Source: Neisseria sp. KEM232 (GTDB taxonomy: Bacteria; Pseudomonadota; Gammaproteobacteria; Burkholderiales; Neisseriaceae). Taken from it: DNA of 64,000 nt. Each line of letters begins with the position of its first letter. Position 1 is the stretch's first letter. The notes under the pieces were generated by a model that searched no databases, had not been told where the DNA came from, and worked only from the letters and a program-made list of their open reading frames with translations. This document shows, one piece after another, positions 44,699 to 53,211 of the stretch. The stretch is from positions 1,612,001 to 1,676,000 of the forward strand of contig NZ_CP022527.1 in the NCBI RefSeq assembly GCF_002237445.1, given 5' to 3'. The translations under genes and the position numbers were made by a program.

Positions 44699-45022
44699 GC
44701 TTTTGTGGGCAACTCGGCGAAGCCTTGTTTTATCGCGGATTTGCTAGAGACTGTCGGCATTCTGCCTCTAGGCGAAGAGGCGGATGAGGCAGACCCTAAG
44801 GCCGTCTGAAACAGCGTGCGGCGGCATTTCCTCAGCCCGCCGCCGCTTTTTCAGACGGCCTTTGTGCCTGTCGGACGGATGCCGCGCCGCCCTGCGGCCG
44901 CTGCGCTTCGGGAGCGGGTTTTTTATATAGAAAAAACATTGCGATGATATGAAACCCCGTTTTTCCTGCGTGAAAACGCTTGCCTGCAGGCGGCCGATGC
45001 CGGATAATGCGCGCTTCTTTCA

Positions 45023-45098
45023 GCCGGTGTAGCTCAGTTGGTAGAGCACCTGACTTGTAATCAGGGGGTCGCGAGTTCGAATCCTGCCGCCGGCACCA
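45023..45098 (+). tRNA. tRNA-Thr (anticodon UGU)
   Basis: This 76-base gene includes an encoded CCA. The acceptor stem is GCCGGTG/CGCCGGC, the D-arm contains AGCTCAGTTGGTAGAGC, and the anticodon loop CTTGTAA on stem CCTGA/TCAGG gives UGU. The T-arm is GTTCGAATC. A terminator follows. Confidence 0.96.
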
Positions 45099-45104
45099 AA
45101 TTAA

Positions 45105-45135
45105 AACAGCCCGACTTTTCAGTCGGGCTGTTTTG
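45105..45135 (+). terminator. tRNA-Thr terminator
   Basis: AAACAGCCCGAC and GTCGGGCTGTTTT form a stem around TTTTCA, immediately after the tRNA. Confidence 0.85.
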
Positions 45136-45157
45136 CGTCTGCCGCAGATGCGGCGGC

Positions 45158-45616
45158 TTATTTTGTTTCGACGGCTTTGCCGTTGCGGTAAACCTGTTGG
45201 TTCAGCAGTTCGCCGCTGCGGGCATAGACGGCGCGGCTGCCGTTGTCGGGATGGGCGTCGGCGTCAAACAGGGCGCTGCGGGGGAGTTCCATCGGGTCGG
45301 TGCGTTTTTGGTCTTCGGTGTAAAAATCCTGCACCAGATAGACGCTGCCGCGTTTGCCGATCAGCCGGCGGTAGTAGCCGCCTTTGACCGGGCTGTCGGC
45401 GGTTTTGCCGTCGGCGGAGAAGTGGGCGACGGTTTTTTCTCCCGCATCGGCCGCGTCGGGCAGGGCGGTTTTGCCGCCGATGGGGATGTTGACCGATGTG
45501 CCGAGGCCGAGGTGGCGGCCGAAGCCGCCGATGCCTAGGCTGAGGGATGTGCCGTTTGTGTCCGAGCAGGCGGAGAGTGCGGCGGCGGTGGCGAGTAAAA
45601 AGGCAAGTTGTTTCAT
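45158..45616 (-). CDS. Putative lipoprotein
   Basis: The product is 152 residues. The N terminus MKQLAFLLATAAALSACSDT has a good lipobox (LSAC, Cys17), so it is likely exported and lipid-anchored. A glycine-rich stretch (SLSLGIGGFGRHLGLGTSVN) is followed by a region ending NQQVYRNGKAVETK. The family is not recognised. Confidence 0.65.
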   Translation of the reverse strand: MKQLAFLLATAAALSACSDTNGTSLSLGIGGFGRHLGLGTSVNIPIGGKTALPDAADAGEKTVAHFSADGKTADSPVKGGYYRRLIGKRGSVYLVQDFYTEDQKRTDPMELPRSALFDADAHPDNGSRAVYARSGELLNQQVYRNGKAVETK

Positions 45617-45827
45617 GGAGTTCTCCCGTTGGGTTGGAAACGGCGGCAGTATAGCGGAAACTCCGCGCCGCTGCGGCGGTTTGTTCGGGCAGAGGAAAAA
45701 CGGTGCCGACTGTTTTCAGAAACGTTATTCCCGCGTTTATGCCCCGAAGGGGTATAGGCGCGAACGGCCTCAAAAAAAGCGGCAGTATGTTTCCCTGCCG
45801 CTTTGGCGTTCGGACAATGCCCGCAGG

Positions 45828-46997
45828 CTATTCCGAATCGGCTTTTTCTTCGATAACGCTTTGTGTGATACCCGTGTCAAAGGCGGTTTGCGGCATCAGG
45901 TTGTCGAGGCTGAGGCTGTTTTTGTCCAGTGTGGGGTAGCCGGAGAAGGCGACGGTGTAACCGCCGTTGCCGTCGCTGCGGATTTTGGCGTGCGCGCCGA
46001 GCGGGAAGGTGGTTTTGTCGGCGATGTGTCCGAAGGGGAAGCCGGTCAGCACGGGGATTTTCGCAGCACGGGAAACGGCGGCGGTGACGGCGCTCAAATC
46101 GTAGCTGCCATCGTACACGTCGCGGATGGAGCCCATGCGGAAATCGCCCAATACAACGGCCTGCTGTTTCTGCAAAACGCCCGCCAGAAGCAGGGTTTGC
46201 AGCATCCGTTCGATGCGGTAGGGCTGCTCGCCCACGTCTTCGATAAACAGAATGCCGCCTTTGATGTCGGGCATATAGGGGCTGCCGGCCAGTGCGGACA
46301 GGACGCTGAGGTTGCCGCCCCAAAACATGCCTTCGATGTGCAGGTCGCGCCGCTGCACGGCGGGCACGGATACGGTGTAGTCGGGGTTGGTGGTGCAGCG
46401 GATAAACGAATCCATCGTGTAGCTGCTCGGCACGGGTTTGCCGAACTCGCTGTACACCATCGGGCCGGCGAAGCTCAGCCATCCGCCCTGCGCCAGCAGC
46501 GCCAGTTGCAGGGCGCAAACGTCGCTGAAACCGAAAAACAGCGTGCCGTGTTCGCGCATTCTCGCGCCCAGCGAGGCAAAGTCGATATGCGGCAGCAGGC
46601 GGTGCGCGCCGTAGCCGCCGCGCATGCCCATCAGCACCTTGGGTGTGGCCGCGCGGCCTGCCGCCACGTCCTGCACGTCGGCAATGCGTTCGGCGTCGCT
46701 GCCCGCAAAGCGCTGGAAGCGGCGGAAGGCCGCTTCTTGGTTGGTAACGGCAAAACCCGCGTATTGCAGCAGATTGATACCCGCCTGCGCGCGGGCGGGT
46801 TCGGGCGCGAAGCCCGAAGAAGCGATAATACGTAACACGTTGTTTCCTGATGTTTTCGGTTGTTTGCTTTGCGGCTGCGGCCGCACTTGCGCGGCATTCT
46901 GCCCCGCAGGCGTGCCCGCGCAGGCCTGCAACAAGCCCGCGCCCGCCACGGCGGCCGAACCGCGCAGCAGGCTGCGGCGTGAAATCTGCCAAGTCAT
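45828..46997 (-). CDS. ldcA: LD-carboxypeptidase (murein tetrapeptide carboxypeptidase, S66 family)
   Basis: The enzyme removes the last D-Ala from tetrapeptide stems during peptidoglycan recycling; LdcA is usually cytoplasmic, but here the N terminus SRRSLLRGSAAVAGAGLLQA ending in Cys26 looks like a twin-arginine lipoprotein signal, so the protein may act in the periplasm. The product is 389 residues. The nucleophile Ser is in FFGFSDVCALQLAL, GMRGGYGAHRLLP precedes it, and the Glu and His are in GGILFIEDVGEQPYRIERML and GFPFGHIADKTTFPLG. N. gonorrhoeae LdcA is known to be periplasmic, which fits. Confidence 0.85.
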   Translation of the reverse strand: MTWQISRRSLLRGSAAVAGAGLLQACAGTPAGQNAAQVRPQPQSKQPKTSGNNVLRIIASSGFAPEPARAQAGINLLQYAGFAVTNQEAAFRRFQRFAGSDAERIADVQDVAAGRAATPKVLMGMRGGYGAHRLLPHIDFASLGARMREHGTLFFGFSDVCALQLALLAQGGWLSFAGPMVYSEFGKPVPSSYTMDSFIRCTTNPDYTVSVPAVQRRDLHIEGMFWGGNLSVLSALAGSPYMPDIKGGILFIEDVGEQPYRIERMLQTLLLAGVLQKQQAVVLGDFRMGSIRDVYDGSYDLSAVTAAVSRAAKIPVLTGFPFGHIADKTTFPLGAHAKIRSDGNGGYTVAFSGYPTLDKNSLSLDNLMPQTAFDTGITQSVIEEKADSE

Positions 46998-47079
46998 TTT
47001 TCTATCCTTTCAGACGGCATCAAAAAAACAGATTTGCAAAATCAAAACGCGGCGTTTTGGCTGCGTTGCAACTTTGCTT

Positions 47080-47496
47080 TCAGACGGCCTCAATGCGTGC
47101 CAGCTGTTCGCGCACCTGCCGCGGCCAGTCTTCGGGCAGCACAACGGCGCTTTCGCGCTGTGCCGCCGCCCACACCGGCGCGGGAAAATTCGCATCGCCG
47201 GCAAAACGCGCAATCACATGCCAATGCAGGTGCGGCACGACATTGCCCAGGCTCGCCAAATTGATTTTCGCCGGGCGGAACACCTCGCGCATCGCCGCTT
47301 CCACGCGGTACACGGCCGCCATCAGCTCGTCGCGGTCGGCAGGCGTAAGATCGGTCATCTCCGCCACATGATCGTGCCAAATCACGCGGCAGAACGCCGG
47401 CGCATTGGCCTCGCCGTGCACCGCAATCACCCGCAGCCTGTCGTTTTGCCACAGCACGTCTTCGTTTTCGGCCGTGCAGATAGGGCATTGTTCCAT
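47080..47496 (-). CDS. HIT-family hydrolase
   Basis: The product is 138 residues starting at 47496 (MEQCPICTAENEDVLWQNDR), distinct from the HinT-type gene at 40604. The triad motif is PHLHWHVIARF (His-x-His-x-His variant with Trp), after NLASLGNVV. The branch is likely a diadenosine polyphosphate hydrolase-like enzyme. The stop codon is given by an uptake sequence. Confidence 0.82.
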   Translation of the reverse strand: MEQCPICTAENEDVLWQNDRLRVIAVHGEANAPAFCRVIWHDHVAEMTDLTPADRDELMAAVYRVEAAMREVFRPAKINLASLGNVVPHLHWHVIARFAGDANFPAPVWAAAQRESAVVLPEDWPRQVREQLARIEAV

Positions 47497-47690
47497 CGCC
47501 AAACTCCGCAAAATAAAAGGCCGCATTGTAACGGAAACCGCCCGCGCCGACTTTTCAGACGGCCTCTGCGCTTCCCTCCTTTACCTGATTTGACGGAGAG
47601 GCGGGCAAACCCGTCCCGCTTTCCGTTCTGCCGAACAGGTTTCCCTGCATGCGGTGCGCAAGGCGTAGAGAGGCCGTCTGAAAACCAATA

Positions 47691-47702
47691 TTTCAGACGA
47701 CC
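47691..47702 (-). repeat. mucDUS-dialect uptake sequence
   Basis: TTCAGACGACCT is the inverse of AGGTCGTCTGAA, a dialect used by N. mucosa-type species. Another copy is at 60462-60473. The gap 47497-47911 holds uptake sequences and a TATAAT-like -10 element (47839-47844) but no gene. Confidence 0.45.
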
Positions 47703-47911
47703 TCTCATACACTTGCAAATACATCTGTTCGTCTTCCCGCCGTGTTTTTTCAGACGGCCTCCCCGCATCAAAAAGTGCCAAACAGTCGCGCGTGCTTTAT
47801 CGAAACCGTTTTGTTCTGTTGCACTGAGTTAAATTATGTATAATCCTAATCTTCAAACAAAAATCAAACTGATTTGCATAATTTTAGAATCATTCTGCAA
47901 GGACTTCCGTC

Positions 47912-49375
47912 ATGAATAAAACCCGTCTCAAAACCCTCGCCGCCTGCATCGCCGTACTCGGCACGCCTGCCGCCTTCGCCGACAACACCGCCGCCGACGC
48001 CGCAGAATCCTCCGCCCTCGAAACCGTTATCGTCAAAGGCAACAAAAACAAACACCAAACCGGCCGCGACCGCGTTTACACCCGCGAAGTGGTGAATCTT
48101 TACAAAGGCAAGGAAGAAGTCGAAACCTTCAAAGGCAACACCGTATCCGACCTTTTAAGCGGCATGGTCGGCGTGTACAGCGGCGACGCGCGCAACAGCG
48201 GCGCCATTGATCCCAACATACGCGGCGTGCAGGGGCAGGGACGCATTCCCGTAACCGTGGACGGCACCGAGCAGGCGATTACCGTGTGGCGCGGCTACGC
48301 GGGCGCGAACAACCGCAACTATGTCGACCCCAACATCATCAGCAGCGTCTATGTCGAAAAAGGCCCGTCGTTTAACCGGGGCATCAAAAGCGGCATCGGC
48401 GGCTCGGTGGCCATGAAAACCATCGACGCCGACGATATTGTCCCCGAAGGCCAAAACAACGCCGCCACCGTCAACGACGTACTCAACGCAGGCTTCACCG
48501 TCCAAGGCAACGGCGTAGCGAAAGACTTCGTAACCCACGGCGACACCGTCAACTTCGCCAACGGCCAAGGCACAGTCGCCAAAGTCGAAAGCAAAGACGG
48601 CGTAACCAAAGTCAGCTTCGACACCCCGATGCAGTACGTCGACAACAGCGGCAAAGCCAGCACCGACCCGACCAACACCGTCAGCCTCGTCGGCAAAGAC
48701 AGCGGCAAACCCGTACAGCTCAAAAACGTCGCCAAAGGCGTAGCCGACACCGACGCAGTGAACGTCAGCCAGCTCAAAGGCGCGGCATCGGCACTGGGCG
48801 GCGGCTCGTCCATCGACAAAGACGGCAACTTCACCGCACCGAGCTACACCCTTGTGGACGGCAAACCGTCTGACGGCAAAACCAAAGCCTACAACAACGT
48901 AGGCGACGCCCTGAGTGCCCTGAACACAGCGGCCACCAGCCCGCTGACCTTTGCGGGAGACAGCGGCACGAACGTCGAACGCAAACTGGGCAGCACCGTG
49001 AACGTCAAAGGCGGAGTAACCGACGCTTCCAAACTGAGCGACAACAACATCGGCGTAGTAGCCAACGGCACAGACGGGTTGAACGTCAAACTGGCCAAAG
49101 AGCTCAAAGGCCTGACCAGTGCCGAATTTGCCAACGCGGCGGGCGACGTAACCGCCATCGGCGGCAACGGCGTTACCATCACGCCGAAAGCTGCGGGCAA
49201 GAAACCGGTGAGCCTGACTTCAAACGGCCTCAACAACGGCGGCAAATTAATCACAGCAAGCTGTTTGCCGACAGACAGAACCATATCAACGGCATTGAAA
49301 ATTTCTGGAATCAGGCAAAGCGCGTACTGCGCAAATACAATGGAATCGACCGTAAATCTTTCCCGCTTTTCTTGA
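47912..49375 (+). pseudogene. Chimera: TonB-dependent receptor start fused to trimeric-autotransporter passenger, cut by an IS1016 fragment
   Basis: The 487-codon frame has a signal peptide (MNKTRLKTLAACIAVLGTPA, cleavage near residue 23) and a TonB-receptor plug: SALETVIVKGNKNKHQTGRD, VSDLLSGMVGVYSGDARNSG, DPNIRGVQGQGRIPVTVDGT and VYVEKGPSFNRGIKSGIGGS. At residue ~180 (nt ~48450) the sequence becomes Hia/NhhA-type adhesin passenger: NAATVNDVLNAGFTVQGNGV, GVTKVSFDTPMQYVDN and the neck-like GVADTDAVNVSQLKGAASAL. From ~49246 it is IS1016 sequence out of frame. The receptor barrel and the adhesin's membrane anchor are both missing, so no working product of either family is expected. Recombination is likely; a misassembly is possible. 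Confidence 0.8.
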
Positions 49376-49472
49376 AAGAATGCGAGTTCCGTTTTAACTT
49401 TGGCACACCCTCCGAGCAGCTTAAAGTGCTGCGCCGGTGGTGTGAAATTTAGGGCTTATCTAGTACAGCCCC
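49246..49472 (+). mobile_element. IS1016-type 3' fragment
   Basis: The plus strand encodes the last ~68 residues of an IS1016 transposase (NHSKLFADRQNHINGIENFW, NQAKRVLRKYNGIDRKSFPL, FLKECEFRFNFGTPSEQLKV) to the stop at 49452, then the right end GGGCTTATCTAGTACAGCCCC. Its 5' part is lost at the junction with the adhesin sequence. It complements the 5' fragment at 7122-7335. Confidence 0.8.
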
Positions 49473-49473
49473 A

Positions 49474-49521
49474 AAAAGAGAGCCGCAAGAATTTCTTAAT
49501 CAATTGAGGGACGATAAATGA
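49474..49521 (+). pseudogene. Last codons of a lost gene, probably a toxin
   Basis: Fifteen codons (KREPQEFLNQLRDDK) end in a TGA whose ATGA (49518-49521) formed a four-base overlap with the start of the next gene before an insertion sequence separated them. The arrangement and the downstream immunity-like gene suggest the C terminus of a polymorphic toxin. The rest of the gene has been replaced by IS1016. Confidence 0.45.
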
Positions 49522-49524
49522 TAA

Positions 49525-50270
49525 GGGGCTTAGGAAGAAAAATCACCAAAAACAGTGATAAGCTTCTGAAATGAAATTAAAAAACAAGTATCAAAAGTTC
49601 AGCAAAATTTCCGAACCGCAATTTCGTCAAATCCTGCGGCTGTTTGCTTTGGATTTGACCGCCTCCGATACTGCCGGGCTAACCGGTATCGGCGTCCGAA
49701 GCATCAATACGCCCTTTCTGAAACTGCGCCGGCGTCTGGCTGTCGAAAGCGGGCGGCAAACCCCTTTTGACGGCGTTGTGGAACTTGACGAATCTTACTT
49801 TGGCGCAAAGCGCATCCGTGGCAAACGCGGGCGCGGTGCCGGTGGCAAAACCATCGTTTTCGGCGTACTCAAACGGGGCGGCAAGGTCTATACGGAAATC
49901 GTTCCTGATGCGTCCGAAGCCAAACTGCAAAAGGTAATACGCGGGCACATTTCTGTTGGGAGTGTCATCAATACCGATGGCCGGCGTGGTTATCACGGCT
50001 TGGTTGATATGGGTTTTGCAAAGCATTTCAGGGTGCGTCACGGGCAGAATGAATTTGCCCGCGGAGCGCGGCATATCACCGGTATCGAGTCGTTTTGGAG
50101 TGATGCAAAACAGCGTCTGATACAATTTCACGGCGTAGCACGACATACGTTTTACCTGCACTTGAAAGAAACCGAATTCCGCTTTAATCACAGGCATGAT
50201 GATTTGTACAAAGTGCTGCTGAAAATGCTGCGAAAAGATCCTTTGAAATGATTTTTGCTTCCTAAGCCCC
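49525..50270 (+). mobile_element. Intact IS1595-family insertion sequence
   Basis: The 746-bp element begins GGGGCTTAGGAAGAAAAATC and ends GATTTTTGCTTCCTAAGCCCC, imperfect inverted repeats of each other. The direct repeat ATGATAA flanks it (49518-49524 and 50271-50277); IS1595 elements usually duplicate eight bases, so one base may have changed. It sits exactly on the start codon of the following gene. A truncated relative lies at 7336-7557. Confidence 0.88.
49571..50251 (+). CDS. IS1595-family transposase
   Basis: The product is 226 residues, apparently intact. The catalytic residues are in GVVELDESYFGAKRIRG (first Asp), SVINTDGRRGYHGLV (second Asp) and HITGIESFWSDAKQRLI (Asn/Glu region). 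RFNHRHDDLYKVLLKMLRKD near the C terminus is typical. It spans almost the whole element. Confidence 0.9.
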   Translation: MKLKNKYQKFSKISEPQFRQILRLFALDLTASDTAGLTGIGVRSINTPFLKLRRRLAVESGRQTPFDGVVELDESYFGAKRIRGKRGRGAGGKTIVFGVLKRGGKVYTEIVPDASEAKLQKVIRGHISVGSVINTDGRRGYHGLVDMGFAKHFRVRHGQNEFARGARHITGIESFWSDAKQRLIQFHGVARHTFYLHLKETEFRFNHRHDDLYKVLLKMLRKDPLK

Positions 50271-50846
50271 ATGATAAACAAAGACGATTTAGTATTTTTT
50301 GAAGAAAATGGCTTTGAAGTTTGTTTGGAAAAAAAGAAATCAAAATTAACCATACATGATATAGAAAGAGACGTTTTTTCTTTTTTAGAAGACTATCCAG
50401 ATATGGGTTTTTATTTCGCAAAATTTCCAGACCAAACATTTGATATTTCAATAAATAACTTGGATTATTCTTTATTTGGAAAATGTTGGTCCGGGTATTT
50501 CCTGACAGATGAAAAAGGGTGTGTCGTATTGTTTCAAAATAAAGAAAAACATTTTTCCGATAGTGATTTTATATATACAAACAACTCATTACCTTACTTT
50601 CTAAAATCTTATTCGCTTTTTATGTCAGGAATATTTTTATTAAAGGCAAATAGGGAAATTTTTTTAGAAATGAGCAGCGAGGTATCTTCTTCATTAGTTG
50701 AAAAAATAAGTTTATTTGACAAACCAGCGGCGGAAGAAACAAATTTTTGGGGAATAATAAGTTATTTAATTGATGATTGCGGGATTAAAATCAACATTCC
50801 TGTAAGCAAATATATTGAAAGCGATAGGTTTCAACCTAATTCATAA
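50271..50846 (+). CDS. Immunity-like protein, separated from its promoter by the insertion sequence
   Basis: The 191-residue product is acidic and encoded by conspicuously A+T-rich DNA compared with all neighbours, a sign of transfer. The middle GYFLTDEKGCVVLFQNKEKH followed by FIYTNNSLPYFLKSYSLFM resembles the SUKH-type immunity fold (an 'NSS-x-FL' strand-helix unit), but the match is weak and made by eye. The start ATG lies in the target duplication of the IS element, so its natural ribosome-binding site (GAGGG, 49506-49510) is now 760 bases away, and its expression is probably reduced or IS-dependent. Four-base overlap with the toxin-like tail upstream was its original arrangement. Confidence 0.5.
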   Translation: MINKDDLVFFEENGFEVCLEKKKSKLTIHDIERDVFSFLEDYPDMGFYFAKFPDQTFDISINNLDYSLFGKCWSGYFLTDEKGCVVLFQNKEKHFSDSDFIYTNNSLPYFLKSYSLFMSGIFLLKANREIFLEMSSEVSSSLVEKISLFDKPAAEETNFWGIISYLIDDCGIKINIPVSKYIESDRFQPNS

Positions 50847-51157
50847 AATGAAAAAAAATGCAGACTGGGCTGTCAAATCCAAAGTAAGCGAGCGTAGTCC
50901 GCATAGGTAGGGCGTGTAGCTCTGCCGCGCACACCGTTTCAGGCAGCCTGAAACGCCCGATTCCATTCTTTCAGACGGCATCAAAGGCAGCCTGAAACCG
51001 AAGCCGCGTAGGTCGGGCATTTATGCCCGACAACCCACCGCCTGCAATGTCGGGCATAAATGCCCAACCTACTGCCAAATCCCTTTCCAGTCTGCCTTTC
51101 AGACGGCCTCAGGAAAAGGCCATCTGAAAAGGTTTCGGTTTCGTTCGTACCCCGCTT
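50847..51157. repeat. Repeat-rich gap: uptake sequences and CGGGCAT palindromes
   Basis: No gene is seen. The stretch holds AGGCAGCCTGAA at 50941-50952 and 50985-50996 (Kingella dialect), plus the palindromic units GTCGGGCATTTATGCCCGAC (51010-51029) and GTCGGGCATAAATGCCCAAC (51048-51067). The same palindrome occurs twice at 56898-56962. Confidence 0.55.
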
Positions 51158-51655
51158 TCAGACGGCCCCAAGCGCCCTTACGCCGAATGTTCTGCCTGCC
51201 GCCGCTGCGGCGGAGTCGGCCGACGGCGGCGGTACCAAATCCAGATAGGTTTCGGCGCATTTGAAGCCGAAGCCGACGTAGGCGCGGTTGAGGGCTTCGT
51301 ATTTGACGTCGGCTTCGGTGCGGCCGCCGCGGCTGAGGGCGGTGTTGAGGTGGCCGAGGTGGGCGGCGGCGTGGCCGATTTCGGCGAGGGCGAGGATGTA
51401 GGCGGTTTGGCCTTCGTCGAGGTCGCCGACTTCTTCGACCAGGTGGGACATAACGCGGAACCAGCGTTTGGTGCCCAGGTCGATGTCCAATTCGCCGCTG
51501 CCGAATTTGCGGTAGTCGCGCAAGGCGTTTTCGACTTGGAAGCGGGTGCGCGGGTGGATGGCTGGTTTGAGGCTTTCAGCGTGGTCGATCACGCGGTTGT
51601 AGTAGTCGTAGAGTTCGTCGAGGGTGTAGTCGGGGATGTCGTAAAGGTGGGTCAT
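51158..51655 (-). CDS. Helical protein of the chorismatase operon (paralogue A)
   Basis: The product is 165 residues, starting at 51655 (MTHLYDIPDYTLDELYDYYN) behind AAAAAAGGAA. The conserved block shared with the gene at 53212-53703 is KRWFRVMSHLVEEVGDLDEG, AYILALAEIGHAAAHLGHLN and ALSRGGRTEADVKYEALNRA. The E-x2-H-x3-H-x2-H spacing in AEIGHAAAHLGH could bind a metal. The C-terminal Ser/Pro/Ala tail is encoded over an uptake sequence. I do not recognise the family. Confidence 0.65.
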   Translation of the reverse strand: MTHLYDIPDYTLDELYDYYNRVIDHAESLKPAIHPRTRFQVENALRDYRKFGSGELDIDLGTKRWFRVMSHLVEEVGDLDEGQTAYILALAEIGHAAAHLGHLNTALSRGGRTEADVKYEALNRAYVGFGFKCAETYLDLVPPPSADSAAAAAGRTFGVRALGAV

Positions 51656-51686
51656 GTTTCGGGTTCCTTTTTTGGTAATGGGGCGA

Positions 51687-51944
51687 AGGCAGCCTGAAAA
51701 CGTCGGCGGCGTTTCGCGGGACAAGCGGCTGCCGTTTCTTCCACTCTTGCGCTTGCTTGGGGGCGGGTTGTGGAGGGGGTGGCATTTCGCAGAAATGCGG
51801 TGGCAGATATGGCTGCAATGCCAAGCGCCCCCACCCCGACCCTCCCCCGCAAGCGGGAGAGGGGGCAAACGGCTGCCGGTGTTTTGCCTGTGGCAGATGC
51901 TGTTTTAAGCCGTCAGGCAGCCTGAAAGCCTTTTCAGGCTGCCT
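51687..51944. repeat. Kingella-dialect uptake sequences in the gap downstream of the chorismatase
   Basis: AGGCAGCCTGAA occurs at 51687-51698 and 51915-51926, and its inverse at 51933-51944. The gap 51656-51966 also contains a TCCCCCGCAAGCGGGAGAGGG hairpin but no gene. Confidence 0.6.
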
Positions 51945-51966
51945 TTGGCTTTTTCAGGCTGTCTTT

Positions 51967-53184
51967 TCAGACGGCCTTGCGGATGTGGGCGACGGCTTCG
52001 AGTTCGACCAGCAAATCGTCGCGGCAGACGTCGCCGATGGTGTAAACCACGGGTACGCCGGGGAGTTGGCGCTCGCACACGGCGCGCACGGTTTCGTAGT
52101 CGGCGGCGTGTTTGACGTAGGCGCGCACAGCGGCGAGCTCGCCCAAGGTGGCACCGTAGCCGGGGAAGCCGGAGGTGGCGAAGTTGTCGGCGCTGATCAG
52201 GGTGGCGATGTTGAGCAGGGTTTCTTCGGTCTGCTTGGCGGTGTTGCCGATGTGTTGGGTTTCGGAGGCGGTGATGGAGGCGGTGCCGGAAACATAAACG
52301 TCGGCGGTGCCGTCGTAGATAACGGCCATGGCGCGGGCGAATTTGGGGCTTTCGGGGCTGTAATGGCGGGCGTAGTCGAAAGCGGGGGTTTGGCGGGGGT
52401 TTTCCAGCGGTAGGGTGTACACGTCGCGGCGCTCGGTCAGGATGGCGGTGGTGCCCAGGGCGATGTCTTCGCCGCCCATGCCGATGCCGGTGGATGCGGG
52501 ATAAACGTCGAAGGCGGGTTGGGTTTTCAGGCTGCTTTCAAGGAAGCGGGTGTCGCCGAAGACGTCGGTGCGGGCGCGGTTGAGTTCTTTGTAGCGCTGC
52601 TCATGGTCGGCGGCGCGGCTGTCGGGGGCGACGATGCTGCCCATGTAAAACCAGGTGCGGAACACTTGGTCGAGGCGGGCGCCGCCTTGTTTGAGCAGGG
52701 CAAGGTTTTCTTCGAGCACGGCGCGGGTGTCGGCATAAGAATTTTCGCGCGGGGCGCGGCCGTTTTGGAAGGCGTCGGCGTGGGTATGGACGAAAGTAAT
52801 ACCGTTGTGGGACACGGTGGTCAGCTGCGGGCTGATGCGCCGCACTTGGGCGTCGGCGGTGGAAACGGCGGCGATTTCGGCGGTGAGCAGGCTGCCGTCG
52901 GCGGGGGCTTGGGCAACGTAGGCGGTCAGCGGCAGACTGTCGCCAAAGTTTTGTGCAAACAGCACGGCCACTTCGTCCAGGCGTTCGGCGTCGCGCAGAA
53001 AGACGGTTTGGCGCACGATTTTGCGGCCGCTGCCTTTGAACTGGCGGCGGATTTGTTCGGCAATATCGGCGGCCTGCGCGGCGTAAGTTTCGCCCTGCTG
53101 CGGCACGATGGCGGCGTAGGAATAAGGGGTGAAGCGCTCGGCTTCGTCGGCTTCAAAGTAGGTTTCCAGCGGTAAGGCACTCAT
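51967..53184 (-). CDS. Chorismatase-family protein (FkbO/Hyg5/XanB2-like)
   Basis: The product is 405 residues. The chorismatase signature of the C-terminal half is NPRQTPAFDYARHYSPESPK, FARAMAV, VYVSGTASITASETQHIGNT and the end DLLVELEAVAHI, where the Glu matches the position of the catalytic Glu of FkbO-type enzymes. Residues ~150-260 (TWFYMGSIVAP, RYKELNRARTDVF, YPASTGIGMGG) match the N-terminal subdomain of XanB2. An N-terminal extension (residues ~10-110) resembles the RidA fold. Members hydrolyse chorismate to pyruvate and a dihydroxycyclohexadiene carboxylate or hydroxybenzoate; the product here is unknown. GGAG precedes the start. Confidence 0.72.
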   Translation of the reverse strand: MSALPLETYFEADEAERFTPYSYAAIVPQQGETYAAQAADIAEQIRRQFKGSGRKIVRQTVFLRDAERLDEVAVLFAQNFGDSLPLTAYVAQAPADGSLLTAEIAAVSTADAQVRRISPQLTTVSHNGITFVHTHADAFQNGRAPRENSYADTRAVLEENLALLKQGGARLDQVFRTWFYMGSIVAPDSRAADHEQRYKELNRARTDVFGDTRFLESSLKTQPAFDVYPASTGIGMGGEDIALGTTAILTERRDVYTLPLENPRQTPAFDYARHYSPESPKFARAMAVIYDGTADVYVSGTASITASETQHIGNTAKQTEETLLNIATLISADNFATSGFPGYGATLGELAAVRAYVKHAADYETVRAVCERQLPGVPVVYTIGDVCRDDLLVELEAVAHIRKAV

Positions 53185-53211
53185 GATTTTCTCCTTGTGC
53201 GGCGGCAGTTT

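Noticed and set aside
47836..47911. Fur-regulated promoter of the TonB-receptor chimera
   Set aside because: A TATAAT and A+T-rich palindromic bits are present, but no good match to a Fur box and no -35 at the right spacing.
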